36,210 nucleotides of DNA. Source: a virus. The stretch covers positions 1-36,210 of IMG/VR virus record IMGVR_UViG_3300042563_001725; one strand, 5' to 3'. The notes under the pieces were generated by a model that saw nothing but the letters and a program-made list of their open reading frames with translations, did not search any database and was not told the DNA's origin. Positions 36,140 to 36,210 of this stretch are shown one piece after another (position 1 is the first letter of the stretch; each line of letters opens with the position of its first letter). The position numbers and the translations under genes were made by a program.

Positions 36140-36210
36140 TTATGCGACCACCATAGTCCCGGAGCGGACTGTGCCGTCTGATCCTTTGAACTTAAAGGTC
36201 AGCAGGGTGT
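36140..36210 (-). CDS. Small structural/fibre-like protein, C-terminal part (cut by window edge)
   Basis: The frame on the minus strand is open from 36210 to a TAA at 36140-36142, giving 22 residues (TLLTFKFKGSDGTVRSGTMV..). If the window is circular, the 5' part is the gene at 1-190: the two leftover bases here (AC) and the one leftover base there complete an in-frame Asn codon. The full protein would then be 86 aa, ending in a beta-rich 'FKFKGSDGT' segment. Confidence 0.55.
   Translation of the reverse strand, partial: TLLTFKFKGSDGTVRSGTMVVA

Noticed and set aside
1-36210. tRNA genes
   Set aside because: No cloverleaf-like segment with the T-loop and acceptor pairing was recognised by eye; an automated scan was not possible.

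Overview
This window is a temperate, siphovirus-like tailed phage genome of about 36 kb. It carries a HK97-type head module (portal, ClpP-like protease, major capsid protein), a long-tail module with tape measure, lysis genes, a P27-type terminase pair with an HNH nuclease, a replication and recombination block, two DNA methyltransferases and a tyrosine integrase. No host gene, rRNA or tRNA was seen. GC is fairly high. Most genes start behind A/C-rich leaders without a Shine-Dalgarno sequence, which points to a host that does not depend on SD pairing. Verrucomicrobiota or a relative is my guess, but this is weak inference.

The window is best read as a circular (or circularly permuted) genome cut inside a small structural gene. 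The late operon on the minus strand starts near 7150 with lysis genes, runs left through portal, protease, capsid and head-tail connectors to base 1, and resumes at base 36210 with tail completion protein, tail tubes, assembly chaperones, tape measure and tail tip, ending at 26342. The partial genes at the two ends join in the same frame.

Layout: 1-7153 (-), head and lysis genes. 7154-7283, divergent control region with 9-bp repeats. 7284-10835 (+), HTH regulator, small membrane protein, small terminase, HNH nuclease, cytosine methyltransferase with an overlapping second frame, and large terminase. 10837-23328 (-), the early block: Cro/C1-type HTH protein, small unknowns, DnaC-like loader, O-like initiator containing candidate origin iterons, a helicase-methyltransferase fusion, a PD-(D/E)XK nuclease, a run of small accessory genes, an SSB-like protein, a Sak4-like recombinase, regulators, two ParB-like proteins and a ribbon-helix-helix (RHH) protein. 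23416-25637 (+), second RHH protein, a zinc-ribbon membrane protein, a candidate attP and the integrase. 25616-26059 (-), two small genes. 26342-36210 (-), tail genes.

How it works together: the integrase acts at the attP upstream of its own gene. The O-like protein probably binds the 11-bp iterons inside its own gene and recruits the DnaC-like loader. Sak4 and the SSB-like protein would handle annealing and recombination. Terminase and HNH nuclease package DNA into the HK97-type head. Lysis uses a CHAP-like endolysin, a holin-like protein and a Pro-rich lipoprotein resembling an outer-membrane spanin. The DNA-level signals (iterons, attP arms, a candidate frameshift site with a 13-bp stem, a dual-coded methyltransferase end, and a tail tube paralogue with an inserted jelly-roll-like domain) are the most interesting parts.
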